64,000 nucleotides of DNA from Mycocentrospora acerina (GCA_022701365.1 JAKUHH010000040.1:248001-312000), one strand, 5' to 3'; positions 1 through 10,916 are shown, counted from the first letter of the stretch. Numbers and translations: made by a program. The notes: generated from the letters alone by a model not told the origin.

Positions 1-114
1 GACTTCAGGGTCAAAGGTTACGCGACGGCGCTTCAGCTGAGTCGTATGCGCATTCTCGGCGTCGGACGAGGAGGTGTCGGTTTGCTTTCGTTTCAGGCTG
101 CCGGTGGGAGGCAT
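1..114 (-). CDS. 5' end of an unidentified gene, cut by the window edge
   Basis: Reading the minus strand from the ATG at 112-114 gives 38 open codons that run off the left edge. The peptide starts MPPTGSLKRKQTDTSSSDAE and goes on to a basic stretch, LKRRRVTFDPEV. A Ser/Thr-rich start followed by KRRRV suggests a nuclear or nucleolar protein, but too little is present to name a family. The rest of the gene, including any domain, lies outside the window. Confidence 0.5.
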   Translation of the reverse strand, partial: MPPTGSLKRKQTDTSSSDAENAHTTQLKRRRVTFDPEV

Positions 115-712
115 GGCGATTACTCGGTTAGTCGAGGCAAGAGAGACCATGTCGAGGGCAAGAGGTTGTCAGAGATTTGTTACATTGAAGCTGGATTGGA
201 GAGAGCAAGGACGAGAGCCTGTCGAGAGGCGGCAGTGAAAGATGTGTCGTCGGTGAGGCGGGGAACTTTGTGTCGCGTGTGGATCCACTGAAAAGTTGGG
301 AAAGCTAAGCAGCGTCACGTGAATGATGTGATGATGGTTTTCTACCACTAACTTTGCTGCCACCAGTTGTATTTTGGAGCTCCATGACTTGTGTTTCATC
401 CACAGTTGCTTGTCGCTCTTCTTTTGACAGCAACGCAGGATACGCTGGAGAGGTATGATTTGTGCTCGCATTTTATTTTTGCTTTATCTTGTCCATCAAG
501 CATGCAATTAATGTTTGTTTTGCTTTCCCTTTTCCATCCAGCATGCAGTTGATGTTGTTTTTACATTCCCTTGTGTGTTCAGCATGCAGTTGATGGTCTT
601 TTCTTCCATTCTATCCAGCATGCAGTTGATAGTCTTTTCTACCATTCCATCCAGCCTACAGTTGATAATTTCTTCTTCCATTTCATTCCATGCAAGCATC
701 TACTCTACCTAC
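115..712. other. Spacer between the edge gene and the cyclophilin 3' end
   Basis: This holds the promoter side of the edge gene and the 3' flank of the cyclophilin. About 497-692 is a minisatellite (listed separately). I see no other conserved gene here. Confidence 0.6.
497..692. repeat. Minisatellite, five copies of a 36-41 bp unit
   Basis: Copies begin near 500, 541, 582, 618 and 654, with spacings of 41, 41, 36 and 36 bp. The shared core is AGCATGCAGTTGATRGTCTT followed by a T-rich tail. On the minus strand the 36-bp units stay in frame and give a 12-residue repeat around TINCMLDRMEEK in an ORF at 508-699, directly behind the cyclophilin stop codon. Confidence 0.8.
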
Positions 713-1617
713 TTACATTTCGCCGCACTGGGAAATGACAATGTCTTGCACTGGCTTACCCTCTGGGTTTGCTACGGTGCGTGTGTTCTCAATCTTTGTG
801 ACGACGTCCATGCCGTCAATGACATTGCCAAAGACGACGTGCTTTCCGTCCAGATGGGGAGTGCCAGACTTTGCCGTGATGATGAAGAATTGACAGCCAT
901 TCGTATTTGGGCCGGAGTTGGCCATGGACAAAAGTCCGGGCTTGTCATGCTTGAGGATAAAGTTTTCGTCTGCAAACTTTTCTGTACCATAGATGGTCCT
1001 GGAGCCAGTTCCGTTGCCGTTAATAAAGTCTCCGCCCTGAATCATGAAGCCTTTGATCTGCATGCGCATTAGTATGTGGTGGAGAAGTAGATGATGATTA
1101 GGATGAAGAAATGAAAAAGATTGAATGTGGGGGGTTTTTTTTTAAAAAAAAAATGTAAACTGACTACACGATGGAATTTGCATCCTTTGTAGCCCTGGGG
1201 CAAGCCGCGGTTCCCTTTTGTCTCGCCGGTGCAAAACTGGCGAAAGTTCTCTGCCGTCTTGGGGACAATGTTTTTGAACAACTCAATCTGGATTCTCCCT
1301 AGTTTCTCGCCTGCATGCTCATGTCAGTACTAGTACCACTGGCGAAGGTTCTCTACCATCTTGGGGACAATATTCTTGAACAACTCAATCTGGAATCTCC
1401 CTAATTTCTCACCTGCATGTTCACGTCGGTACTAGTACAAATAGGCGTACAGCTAGGTAGATGCGACACAAGTCGGAGGTAGAAATCCCGAGCAGCCGCG
1501 AGAGAGAGAGAAAAAAAGAGGGATGCCGAGGCCGAGTGCGGGGTGAGGGGCAGATGGGGGAAGGAACGCACCTCCCAGAGTAACATCGAAGAAGACGATT
1601 GGGTTGTCGTCGGCCAT
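713..1617 (-). CDS. Cyclophilin, CypH (PPIH) type peptidyl-prolyl isomerase
   Basis: Three exons on the minus strand (1572-1617, 1165-1310, 713-1057) give 178 residues, the usual length of a single-domain cyclophilin. The product starts MADDNPIVFFDVTLGG and carries the family core: KTAENFRQFCTGE, GYKGCKFHRV, FMIQGGDF, the LSMANSGPNTNGCQFFI active-site strand, and HLDGKHVVFG. The end, VISQCGEM, matches the spliceosome-associated human PPIH class, so a role in proline isomerisation within the U4/U6.U5 tri-snRNP is the likely one (family knowledge). Intron 2 (1058-1164) ends in a TACTAAT-type branch site and CAG. Intron 1 (1311-1571) is long because it contains a decayed second copy of exon 2. 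The stop TAA at 713-715 overlaps a GTAAGT donor-like sequence. Confidence 0.93.
1236..1439. repeat. 102-bp tandem duplication covering most of cyclophilin exon 2
   Basis: The segment 1236-1337 (end of intron 1 plus the 5' part of exon 2, minus strand) is repeated at 1338-1439 with 12 differences over 102 bp. The outer copy keeps a CAG acceptor and can be read as GEKLGRFQIELFKNIVPKMV, but it then meets a TAG and has no donor. It is best seen as a pseudo-exon inside intron 1. Copy limits come from the repeated flanks ACTGGCGAA and TACTAGTAC. Confidence 0.9.
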
Positions 1618-3113
1618 GGCTGGAGGGGGCGGAGCACGGCAAGCAGGCAGGCAGGGCCGTTGGTGAGAGATTGTGGTGTGAGGCTAAAGCGATGACGTGG
1701 GGTGCAGACGGGAATAATGGAGAGTCGTGGATGGAGCTAGGAAAATAGCATTCACTATGTGAACCAAAAAACAATTGTGTGACCAGGGGTTTTGGAATAA
1801 TTGAACTGACAGAGCTGTACAACTAGGGCGTTGATGGACAGGCTGGGGCGGGTTTGGAGGGGGACGTGGCGCAGATTCAGGGAACGCTTGACCTACTGCA
1901 TGTGGTGGGAGGAGGGCCGTGTTAGCGCTGGAGTAGGCAGGTTCAGTTTTCAGTCTTTAGTTTTTAGTTATTAGTTTTTAGTTTTTAGATTCTAGTTTCC
2001 AGTTTCTAGATTCTGGAGTTTAGTTTTTAGTTTTCAGATGGTCAGGAGAGGAAGCAGCTAGCAGTCTTGCAAGTCATTGATTGTTTGCATGTGTGTGTGG
2101 TGAGTACTATGGAGGTAGCTGGGCAGGCCGTGTATGTCCAGGTGCAATCGTCCAGGTGCAGTCGCATAGGTGCAGCCATTGTCATGACCATGTACATGGA
2201 TGAGGTGCAGTCGTTGTCATGACCATGGACATGGATGAGGTGCAGTTGCATGGCGGACGCGTACAACTACATTCAACCAGCTGCCTGGCTACGTTTCACG
2301 ACGACGGCCGGCGACAAACAAAGTTGGGCAAACAGGTGGAACGAACAGGACCATGTACTAGTTGTACTGCCATGTGTGTACTATCCATGCCCATCCAGCT
2401 AGCGGTGGTGCCATGCACTACCATGTGTGTACGTACATGTGCGTACTATGTGGTGGTGTGGCCGAGTGCAGCGGCTCGTGGGCATCCGGCGTTTGGTCCT
2501 GCCTGTCCTGTCCAGCCCAGCCCAGCCGCGGCTAGCCGTGTCCGGCCTGGCCTGCCTTGCCGTGCCCTGCCTTGCCTTGTCTCGTCTTGTCTAGCCGTGG
2601 TAGTCTTGCCTGGGTTGGCTGTAGCGCCCAGGCTTGTGTGCCCTGTCCGGCCCTGTCATGTCCACTCCCGCCCTGCCCTTTCCCCAACCTTTGCACTTTG
2701 TCCTGCGCACAGCCGCACTCGCACCAGCCCACTGCAGCGCTGCACCCACTGCAGCACCCACTGCACCCACTGCACCCACTGCACCCACTCCTGCACCCAC
2801 CACTACCTCTTCATCCCTCCACCTCCACCTCCACCTCCACCTCCTCCCCACCCGCTCGCCCCTCGCAGCAGCCCATGGCCGCCGCTGCTCCTGTGCACAT
2901 TCACTGCTAGCTGCTCGACGTTGCCCGGCCCCAGCCCGGCCTGCTGATTTCCCGCTCGCCACGCTCCCGCACTCGTCGCCGTCACCACTTGCGCCCGCTC
3001 CCACGCCTGTCCCGCTTGCATTCGCCCTTGGCTCGCTCTCGCCTCGCCTCGCACTTCGCAACAACATCCACCGACACATGGAACTGTAGACGGCCTCGCA
3101 TCCCTCACCCACC
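1618..3113. other. Repeat-rich spacer: cyclophilin promoter and RING gene 5' leader
   Basis: No conserved gene is visible. Near 1941-2038 a TTTTTAG/TTCTAG motif recurs many times. Near 2126-2250 there is a short tandem repeat around CATGACCATGTACATGGATG. At 2735-2800 a CTGCACCCA 9-mer is repeated, followed by CCACCT units at 2815-2850, giving a C-rich leader just before the RING gene. The long open frames here come from this skewed composition. Confidence 0.55.
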
Positions 3114-4431
3114 ATGTCTGCATCCACCACCACGACCGTCTCGGTCCCCTCCACCTCGCCCACGTCCTCGACCTCCACCAGCAATGGCGGCCCCACCAGC
3201 TCGCCGTTGCTCTTCTTCGTCGCCCTTGGATTCGGTGTCGTCTTCACCAATCTCTGGTACTGCGCCGCCAGCCTCTCGTTTATTTGCTTTTTCCGCTAAC
3301 ACCCAATTCAGGATCATCGTCGGCGTCAAATACTGCTTCAGATACAACCGCGCACGTGCTGCTCGCGCCGCCGGAGAACCCGAGCCCATTGATCTGACCA
3401 ACATACCCCGCCCGCACAGGAGGAGGAGGGAGAAGAAGCTGATGACCATGGACGACGTCAATGAGCGATTTCCCCTGGCCAAGTACAAGACGTGGAAGTC
3501 TAGCCGCGAAATGTCGGGACTGCCTGCTGAGGGCGGCATCGCAACAGCGCCCCAAAGTAGGGCCGTGAGCCTCAAGGACGTCGAGGGTGCTCTCTCTGCA
3601 AAGCTCGACGGCGCTTCCACCCAAAGGCCCGATACCGCCCTCTCCATAGCCAGGGAAGACATTGCCGACCCCCCGTCTTCGCCCAAGCGCATCGCTTCCC
3701 CCAGGGCAAGCGTCGATGCCCGTCTTAGACTTGCCGACAAGGACCTCGAGAAGCTCAACGGCGAAAAGTCTCCCACAAGCATCGACACTGTCGACACCAC
3801 AAAGGCCTCTCCCCACGCCGACGTCCACGAGCGCGACGACGAATCCGATGACGATGACGACGATCCAATCCGCACTGCTGCTGCCCCAGAGCTGCTGGCC
3901 GAGCCCGGCGACACGTGCGCCATCTGCCTCGACACGCTCGAGGATGACGACGATGTGCGAGGGCTGACTTGCGGCCATGCTTTCCACGCCAGCTGCGTTG
4001 ACCCCTGGCTCACGGGCCGCCGCGCCTGCTGCCCTCTTTGCAAGGCCGACTACTACGTCCCCAAGCCTGTCGTCGAGGGCGAAAGCGCCACTCACATCTC
4101 TGCTGGCCGCTCAGGCCTCCGAAGTCCCACCTCTCCACAAGCCGTGTGGACCGGCACTCGTGGCAACCCCTTTTCGCGGAACCGAGTCGTCATTATTGGC
4201 AACGCCGATGGCCAGCAAACACAACGCACTGATCGCTTTGGCCGACTGGGCCGTCCCAGTCGGCCTGCCCGTCTTATGACCGAGGTACCACAGCAGGATG
4301 CACAGGACGGCGGCAACTCGAGCTGGCGATCGAGGTTGCAGTTTTTTGGTCGTGGCAACGCTGGCGCAAATCCTGCACCCACGCAGCCTACTCCTGCCCA
4401 GCTTGAGGCTGGAAACAGGACTACGGCATGA
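3114..4431 (+). CDS. Membrane-anchored RING-H2 E3 ubiquitin ligase
   Basis: Two exons (3114-3256, 3312-4431) give 420 residues. After a Ser/Thr-rich N-terminus, one membrane segment spans about residues 31-57 (PLLFFVALGFGVVF into WIIVGVKY); the intron falls inside it. A long, probably cytosolic, charged middle with an acidic run leads to a RING-H2 finger at about residues 248-291. It reads CAIC, then TCGHAFHASC (C-x-H-x2-H-x2-C), then CCPLC, so all eight zinc ligands are present. The Ser/Arg/Pro-rich tail has no domain I know. This layout is that of a single-pass membrane RING ligase that recruits an E2 at an endomembrane. The substrate cannot be told. The ATG follows CACC and opens the only frame that meets the splice junction. 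Confidence 0.88.
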
Positions 4432-5734
4432 TAGCAATTGCTTCATATCAATACGACTTTTTACGCCCCTTTCATGACTCTCGCTATGCTCTCCCCCCCT
4501 TTTTGTTGTTATTTTTTCAAGCGCTTTTGCAATTCTGAATTCAGCGATGATTATTTGTTTTTTTCTCCAATTTTTTTCGGGCGTCCAGTTTTGAGCAATT
4601 TTACAGCATGTATCTTTGGGTGCACATGGTTTGGTCGGAGCGCCGAGTGGTGTTTTTTTCCGCATTTGTCGGATGGAACATGGGTACAAAACAGCGCGCG
4701 CGCGTGCGCATCGTCTTGTGCTAAAAGAAAGGGTAGAAGGGGTCAACTGGAATTAAGATTGGGCGTATCTCGGACATGCCTTGTATATGCAGATGCTGGT
4801 GTGAATATGGTATATATATAGATAGAGAGAGAGAGAGAGAGAGAGAGGGTGTGTGTGTATGTATGTGGGAATAGCATGTCATGCCTTGTTGACCTTGTCT
4901 ACCGTCTCTAGTCTTGCGTGTTCAATAATGTGTATACACGCCTATGGAGTATACCTGCACAGGACAACTACACTGGACCCCCCCCCCCCCCCCCCCCCCC
5001 CCCCCCNNNNNNNNNNNNNNNNNNNNNNNNNNNNNNNNNNNNNNNNNNNNNNNNNNNNNNNNNNNNNNNNNNNNNNNNNNNNNNNNNNNNNNNNNNNNNN
5101 NNNNNNNNNNNNNNNNNNNNNNNNNNNNNNNNNNNNNNNNNNNNNNNNNNNNNNNNNNNNNNNNNNNNNNNNNNNNNNNNNNNNNNNNNNNNNNNNNNCC
5201 CCCCCCCCCCCCCCCTATTTCATTATAACCTGACTCGCAAGACTACCTCCTGAATATGACTAACATGCACGTTCTAGCGTGTGGGGACTGATAGTAACAG
5301 AGATGTTGGAAAAAGTAAATCAATCAGTCTACCACGAGCAAAAAAAAAAAGAGTTGGTATATGAGAGAAAATTCTCATCATTTTGTTTGAATAAAACCAG
5401 AAAAAAAGTTGAAAACCTGTCGATGATTTTAAATTCTCACTTTGATCCTACCTATCTTTTGTACTGATTCACCATCTCGTTTAGTATTATTTTTGGCAGT
5501 CTACTTATAAATAATAATCTCATTATCCAAAGCTAACTAACATTTTTCTCGCTGTAAAATACTTCTACGCTAAAGTGACTCTCTCTCTATCTCTCTCTCT
5601 CTATATATATATATATCCATGGGTATCATAATACGTCATTTCTCTTTCTCTTTCTCTTTCCCTTTTCCTTGCATTCCATTACATCAAAACCCCCGTCCAT
5701 CTCACCTTCCTCAGTCTCAGTCTCAGTCTCAGTC
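4432..5734. other. Low-complexity spacer with assembly gap
   Basis: The 3' flanks of the RING gene and the DUF1295 gene meet here. It holds a GA run (4824-4848), GT repeats just after, the poly-C/N gap, an AT-rich stretch, CT/AT runs (5577-5616) and CAGTCT repeats (about 5712-5736). I see no gene; the apparent ORFs across the gap are poly-proline artefacts. Confidence 0.7.
4978..5215. other. Assembly gap (192 N) flanked by poly-C
   Basis: Twenty-nine C residues (4978-5006) run into N from 5007 to 5198, followed by 17 more C residues (5199-5215). A homopolymer on both sides suggests that the assembler failed in a C/G tract, so the real length is unknown. Confidence 0.97.
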
Positions 5735-6926
5735 TCACCCCCTCAACCCCTCCTCATCACTCGGCCTAGCCCTCCCCTCCTCCGCAGCCGCCGCCGCCTC
5801 CGCACCACCCTGCTTATCCGAGTGCTTCGCCGGATCAAACACATAAATCGGAAACTCGAGAAACAGGGTCCTCTTGAGGAAAACCGGCATCCTAGCATAT
5901 AGCTGCGGGGGGAAGGGGATAAGGATGCTAGTTCTTTGAAGGTAGCGCTCATACTCTGGCCAGTTTGTGCCCTTTTCGTAGCGCTTTTTCGCACTGGGGC
6001 GTTCCTGGAGGGTGAGGCCGGAGACGAACATGAGGAGGATGGTGAGGAAGAAGGCGCCGAGGATGGATGCGTAGAGGGCTGCGTGCGGGCCGCCCGTGAC
6101 GTGGCCTGAGGCGGCGGGGGAGACGGCGATCATGAAGATTGCTGTGAGAGAGGGTTAGCTTTTTTTTCTCTTTCTTTCTTCGGGGTGAACACATGGATGG
6201 AGTAGTGAAAAGGAAGGGAGGGGGGAAACAGAAAGACGGGTTGGAGACGCACAGAATTGGATGATGATTTCGCCAAAGTAGTTTGGGTGCCGGGTCCAGG
6301 CGAAGAAGCCGACGTCGCAGACTGCGCCGTCGCTGCCGTGTGCGGTGCGGAACCGGTACTTTTGCATGTCTGATACGCTTTCCATGATGAAGCCAATAGA
6401 GAAGAGGATCACGCCTGCAATGTCGCGCCCGGTGCCGAAGCTGGGCTGCTGGAACTGCGTCACCTTGGGCGAGTTGAGAATCGTCACCGGGAGGGAGACG
6501 GTCCACACCCAGAACATTTGGCTATTTTTCTGTGTTAGAAAGATTCTACTTCTGTAATCTCATTTCCAATAGAGTGGTTGACACTTACAACACCCAGAAT
6601 CCTAAAAAGGACCAGAATTTATCCCTCTTGTCGTCGAATCGGTCATCTTTCCCAGTCTTGAGAATACGGAAGAGTAGAAATGCGCTGAGGCGTGCGCCCC
6701 ATAGTATAATAAAAAGGGAGACTACAATGTTACGCGCATCGCCTCGGTTTGCGCTAAAGGCGAGCGTGAGGATGGAGAGTACGACGAAATTGGTTCCTCC
6801 GGCAAAGTCGGTGAGCTTGTCAAACTTGAAGCTAAAGGCGATGCAGAAGAAGAAGAGCTGGTAGGCGACGGTGATGAGAAACGTTATGGCGAGGTAGTAG
6901 TCGTCGAGGACGTGTACAGCACCCAT
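5735..6926 (-). CDS. DUF1295 / steroid 5-alpha-reductase-like membrane protein
   Basis: Three minus-strand exons (6589-6926, 6253-6521, 5735-6141) give 337 residues with several membrane helices: LAITFLITVAYQLFFFCIAF at the N-terminus, then NFVVLSILTLAFSA, FWVFQMFWVWTVSLPV, DIAGVILFSIGFIMES and ILGAFFLTILLMFVSGL. The motif GFFAWTRHPNYFGEIIIQF, shared with isoprenylcysteine methyltransferase and 5-alpha-reductase folds, binds the cofactor in that superfamily and sits next to the second splice site. DUF1295 members are thought to be NAD(P)H-dependent lipid or sterol reductases of the ER; the substrate here is unknown. The tail is Ala/Glu-rich. An in-frame ATG at 6983 would add 19 residues, but 6926 gives the more usual start. 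Confidence 0.85.
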
Positions 6927-8031
6927 GTTGGCGGTTGTTGCGCAAGGGTGAATGCAGTGTATGTGTCTGGGGGAGAACACCACTCTAAAAGACTGCAGGC
7001 AACCACACAGTTTACATACTAAACACTGCCACGACGTCGGCGGTACACCAAGAAGCTAGCACGTAATTATACAAGTTTGGGTGGCCCGAGACGACTGAGC
7101 ACAGCTCGTTTGGGAAGAAATAATGGAAAGTCAATGTTCACGAGCAGCGATGATGACGCACGACATCGAGAAACTCCGCCGCCGACCGATCGACAACACT
7201 ACAGACTCCGGCGCCCGATCTCTCCACAGCTCCGCATCACGGATCAGCAGCTTCACCGTCTCCCCGTCACATAAGCAGCCAACACACGTGCATGCGGTCT
7301 ATTTGACCACGAGGACGAGCTGCGCCCACGTCGGAACGCGTGAGGGAAAAAAAAGCCATTGAAATGATGGTGAAACACGGCCAGTGTGAGACGTGCTGTC
7401 TCGCGCACCTCCCGTCTCAGACCTTACCACCACCGCTCCAGCTCAGACCATCATGAGGCTCAACAATTGCCAAAAGACCATCTGCTGGGCCAGTAACCAC
7501 GAATTGCACTCCAGCAAGCCTTTCTGGCAGCCTGATCCCGACGGCGCTTCCGTTCCCGTCGCAACACTCTGCATCCGTCGACCCATGATAGAGCGTGAAC
7601 CCCGTCTTTGATACACTGATGATCGTCCGAGTAGCCGCGTAATGACTTGTTCGAAACTCATCAAATGCTTGGAAACAGACTGAGCGGGGCCTCATCGAAC
7701 CTGCCGAGTAGCATATGGTAGCCACCTCAGGCGTCGTCGTCGACGTTGGACCGGATTCTGGCTTCCTCTTGTTCCAGAACTTGACGCTCGTTTCGCTGTC
7801 GACTACCTGTTCTCTCCCACGATCTTACGCTCCTCTACTTCGTTCTCTTTCTCTCTCTCATTCTCTTTCCCTTCATCGACGCTCTGCTGTGCAGGCCTTG
7901 ACCGACTCTGCCCGTGACGTTCATTTTCCGATTCTATACCAGCTGCGCTGTTTATGTATTTACTAATCTCTACCTAATCGGTCCTTCACTTGTCCTTAAC
8001 AAGCTTTCTAATACATTCTTACACTTTCATC
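6927..8031. other. Spacer upstream of the secreted repeat protein
   Basis: This holds the DUF1295 promoter and the leader of the next gene. A 102-codon minus-strand ORF at 7417-7725 resembles nothing I know and is not accepted as a gene. A CT-rich tract (7835-7880) lies in the probable promoter/leader of the secreted protein. Confidence 0.5.
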
Positions 8032-10916
8032 ATGAAGAACATCAAATCGTACATGGGCTCAGCCCTGCTGCTGATCTCGACCGTATGTGGACGTTGGTCT
8101 TGCCTATCATCAATACTAACTTAAGATAGGTAATCGCAGAACCTGTAGTCGACCTTCGCAATAGTAATGTCGGAGGAGACATCTCGGGAAAGCGCGTCCC
8201 GTATATGGTCTCTGGGGTCGATAGAGGCCAGACAAACAAGATCAGAGGCCTTGACATGCCGGTCCTCAACGACGTTCGCAAGATTGTAAATGGAAACAGA
8301 CTGGATGCTGCAGAACTCACTGTCAGAATGGCCCAGAGCCCAGGAATCGATGTTGGTGCGTTGCTCAGTAGTCCGCAGGGCCAGGGAGTCGGTGGGCCAG
8401 GGAGTGTTGGTACAGGAGACCTCAACACGGGAAGTGATGTTGGCGGTGCCCTTGCGAACCAGATTGCCGGAGGAGGAAGCCCTAGTATTAACCAAGCGCC
8501 GAGTAGCACCAGCGGACAACCTCAAAGTGTCCCTCAAGGTCAAGTCGCGCAAGCTGAAAGTATCCCGCAAGGCCAAACTGCCCCACAAACCGGAAGCACG
8601 CCACAGGCCCAAAGTATTCCACAAGGTCAGATTGCTGCACAAGGTCAGAGTGCTCCCCAGGGTCAAGGCAACGGAGTCGACGCCAGCGCATTAATCAACG
8701 GTCTTTCTCAAGGACAGGGAAGCCAAAGCCCAGCACCTATCGGTACGGGAGACCTCAACACGGGCAGCGATGTTGGCGGCAATCTGGTAAACTCGATTGC
8801 TGGAGGCGGTAGCCCACCTATCGGACAGACTGCCAACGGTCTCAACGGACAAGCTCAAAGCAATGGACAAGGCCAAAATATTGCACAAGCACAGAGCAAC
8901 GGACAGAGTGGTAATGGACAGGGCGGCAACGGCATAGTCATTCAAGTTCAATCGACCACCATTTCAGGGGTCAATGGCCAGCAGATCGCAACAGCAGTCA
9001 TACAGCAGGGCCAGCAAGCTCAGGCTGCTGCAGCGCCGGCACCTACATTGGCTCCTCAAGCTGCCGCACCTGCTCCTGCCACTGAAGCGCAGCCAACCCA
9101 ACCTCCCCCACCACCTCCTGCGGAGATGCCAGCACTGTCCTCGCTCGTTCCCACGGGAGGAGCCTCGGCGTTGACGCCAACTGGAGAGACTTCAAACCTC
9201 ACGCCGACCGGAGAGGCGTCGAAGCTGACACCTACTGGAGAGACGTCGAAGCTTACACCCACGGGAGAGGCATCCAAACTGACGCCATTGTCAGAAGCCA
9301 AGAGCGCCATGGTACGTTTCCCCCGTAGTATTCTGAATTGCTGAGCTAACAGAAAATAAAAGTCCGCACCAGGAACCATTACTGAAATAGCCGAAGGTTC
9401 AAACCCTACGGCTAGTGCTGCACAAGCAGCCGCCGCACCAGGAACTATTACTGAGATAGCAGAAGGAAGCTCCCAATCCACAGCTAGTGTGGCACAGGCG
9501 GCTGCTGCCCCAGGAACTATTACTGAGATAGCGGAGGGAGGTCAATCGAGCGCTTCATCATCAGGAACATCTCCTTCGGTAGCCAATGCCGCCGCCACTC
9601 CAGGAACAATTACTGAAATAGCTGGAGGCTCCCAGTCCACAGCCAGTGTGGCACAAGCAGCCGCTGCTCCAGGAACTATTACTGAGATAGCAGAAGGAAG
9701 CTCCCAATCCACAGCTAGTGTGGCACAGGCGGCTGCTGCCCCAGGAACCATCACCGAGATAGCAGAAGGAGGCCAATCAGGCACCACATCCTCTGGAGGA
9801 TCTTCCCCAACAGGCGTCGCAGCCGCAGTGACAGTCCAAGCTGGATCAGGAGAAAGCTCAAGCTCGAGCTCGAGCTCGGCAGGTGGTGGCGCCGCTGCCG
9901 CTGCAGTCACAGTCCTTGCTGGCTCAGGCGGAGGAAGCAGCTCCACAACTTCAGGTGGAGCAGCAGCCGCGGTCACCGTTCAAGCCGGATCTGAATCATC
10001 GTCAACTTCATCGGGTGGCGCCGCCGCGGCGGTCACTGTTCAGGCTGGATCCGGCTCATCGTCGACTACATCAGGCGGGGCTGCCGCCGCCGCTGCTGCC
10101 GTCACCGTTCAGGCTGGATCTGGTTCGTCGTCAACTACATCAGGTGGAGCCGCCGCTGCCGCGGTCACCGTAGTAGCAGGCTCAGGCCCAGGCTCACCGA
10201 CGCCTGGAGCTGCTGCCGCCGCGGTCACCGTACAAGCTGGAAACGGAACCGCTCAGGCGGCAGCAGCAGCAGCGGGAGGATGTAATTGCGCATGCTCATG
10301 CCCTGCGGGCGCATTTGCCATGTCTGCACCCACATCGCAGCCGCTGCAAATTGGCGGCATGAGCACCATGCAAACGGCATATACGGTTGTTGCGGGCGGC
10401 GAGCCCCCAGCGGGAGTCGTGCAAGCCGCTACTTCATCTTCCTCGTCGACCGTCAGCATCGACTCGGCGACACTGACAAAAGGTATCTTGATTGGCGAAG
10501 TGACGGCCAGCGCGGCAGGACCGGCCATAACAATGGTAGCCAGCGAGACAGAGTCAGCATCAGCATCAGCTTCTTCCTCGTCTCTTTCTACTTCCGCGTC
10601 CACGGCAGTGCAAAGTAGCCCCGCGGCTGGAGTATCCCCGCCCCCATCCCTTACGTCAGGTGCCGCCGCGGCAGTCGAAGCCCAGCCCCAGGTCACAGGT
10701 GGAGAAACAACAACATCATCATCAACGACACTATCAACGACCATGTCGACGGCAACGACGACACCTCCGCCTATTGCGCCCGAGGGTGGCATCATCCCGT
10801 CGAACATGGGCGGACTGCCATTTGATATCTCGACCATTGCGCTGCAGAGCCGCGTGACGGTCAATCTGGGCAAGAAGTGGGCTTTGCCGACGGAGAGGAG
10901 GAGGGGGTGGTGGTAG
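8032..10916 (+). CDS. Large secreted Ala/Ser/Gln-rich repeat protein
   Basis: Three exons (8032-8082, 8130-9311, 9363-10916) give 928 residues. Exon 1 plus the first codons of exon 2 encode a signal peptide (GSALLLISTVIA). The mature chain is built from repeat blocks: two copies of a GTGDLNTGSDVGG module (about 8409-8490 and 8742-8823) within PQGQ-rich sequence; five LTPTGE(A/T)SK units (9150-9293); six PGTITEIA(E/G)G units (9363-9780); and about seven AAVTVQAGSGSSSTTSG units (9810-10255). A short cysteine cluster, CNCACSC, follows at 10281-10301, and I find no other cysteine. The last third is Ser/Thr-rich and ends in a basic tail with no GPI signal. No catalytic domain is visible. A cell-wall or matrix protein is the likeliest reading; adhesin and amyloid-like roles are open. 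The third exon acceptor (AAAAG) is weaker than usual. Confidence 0.8.

Noticed and set aside
2219..3250. Long ORFs on both strands before the RING gene
   Set aside because: Created by C-rich 9-mer and CCACCT repeats; no family similarity and no consistent splice model.
3105..4043. 312-codon minus-strand ORF opposite the RING gene
   Set aside because: It lies antisense to a well-supported RING-H2 frame and shows only Ser/Ala/Arg composition; a shadow of GC-rich coding DNA.
4853..5253. Several overlapping plus-strand ORFs across the gap
   Set aside because: They are made of CCC codons and N; poly-proline artefacts of the homopolymer and gap.
7417..7725. 102-codon minus-strand ORF
   Set aside because: No recognisable motif, and it lies in the expected promoter/leader of the secreted repeat protein.
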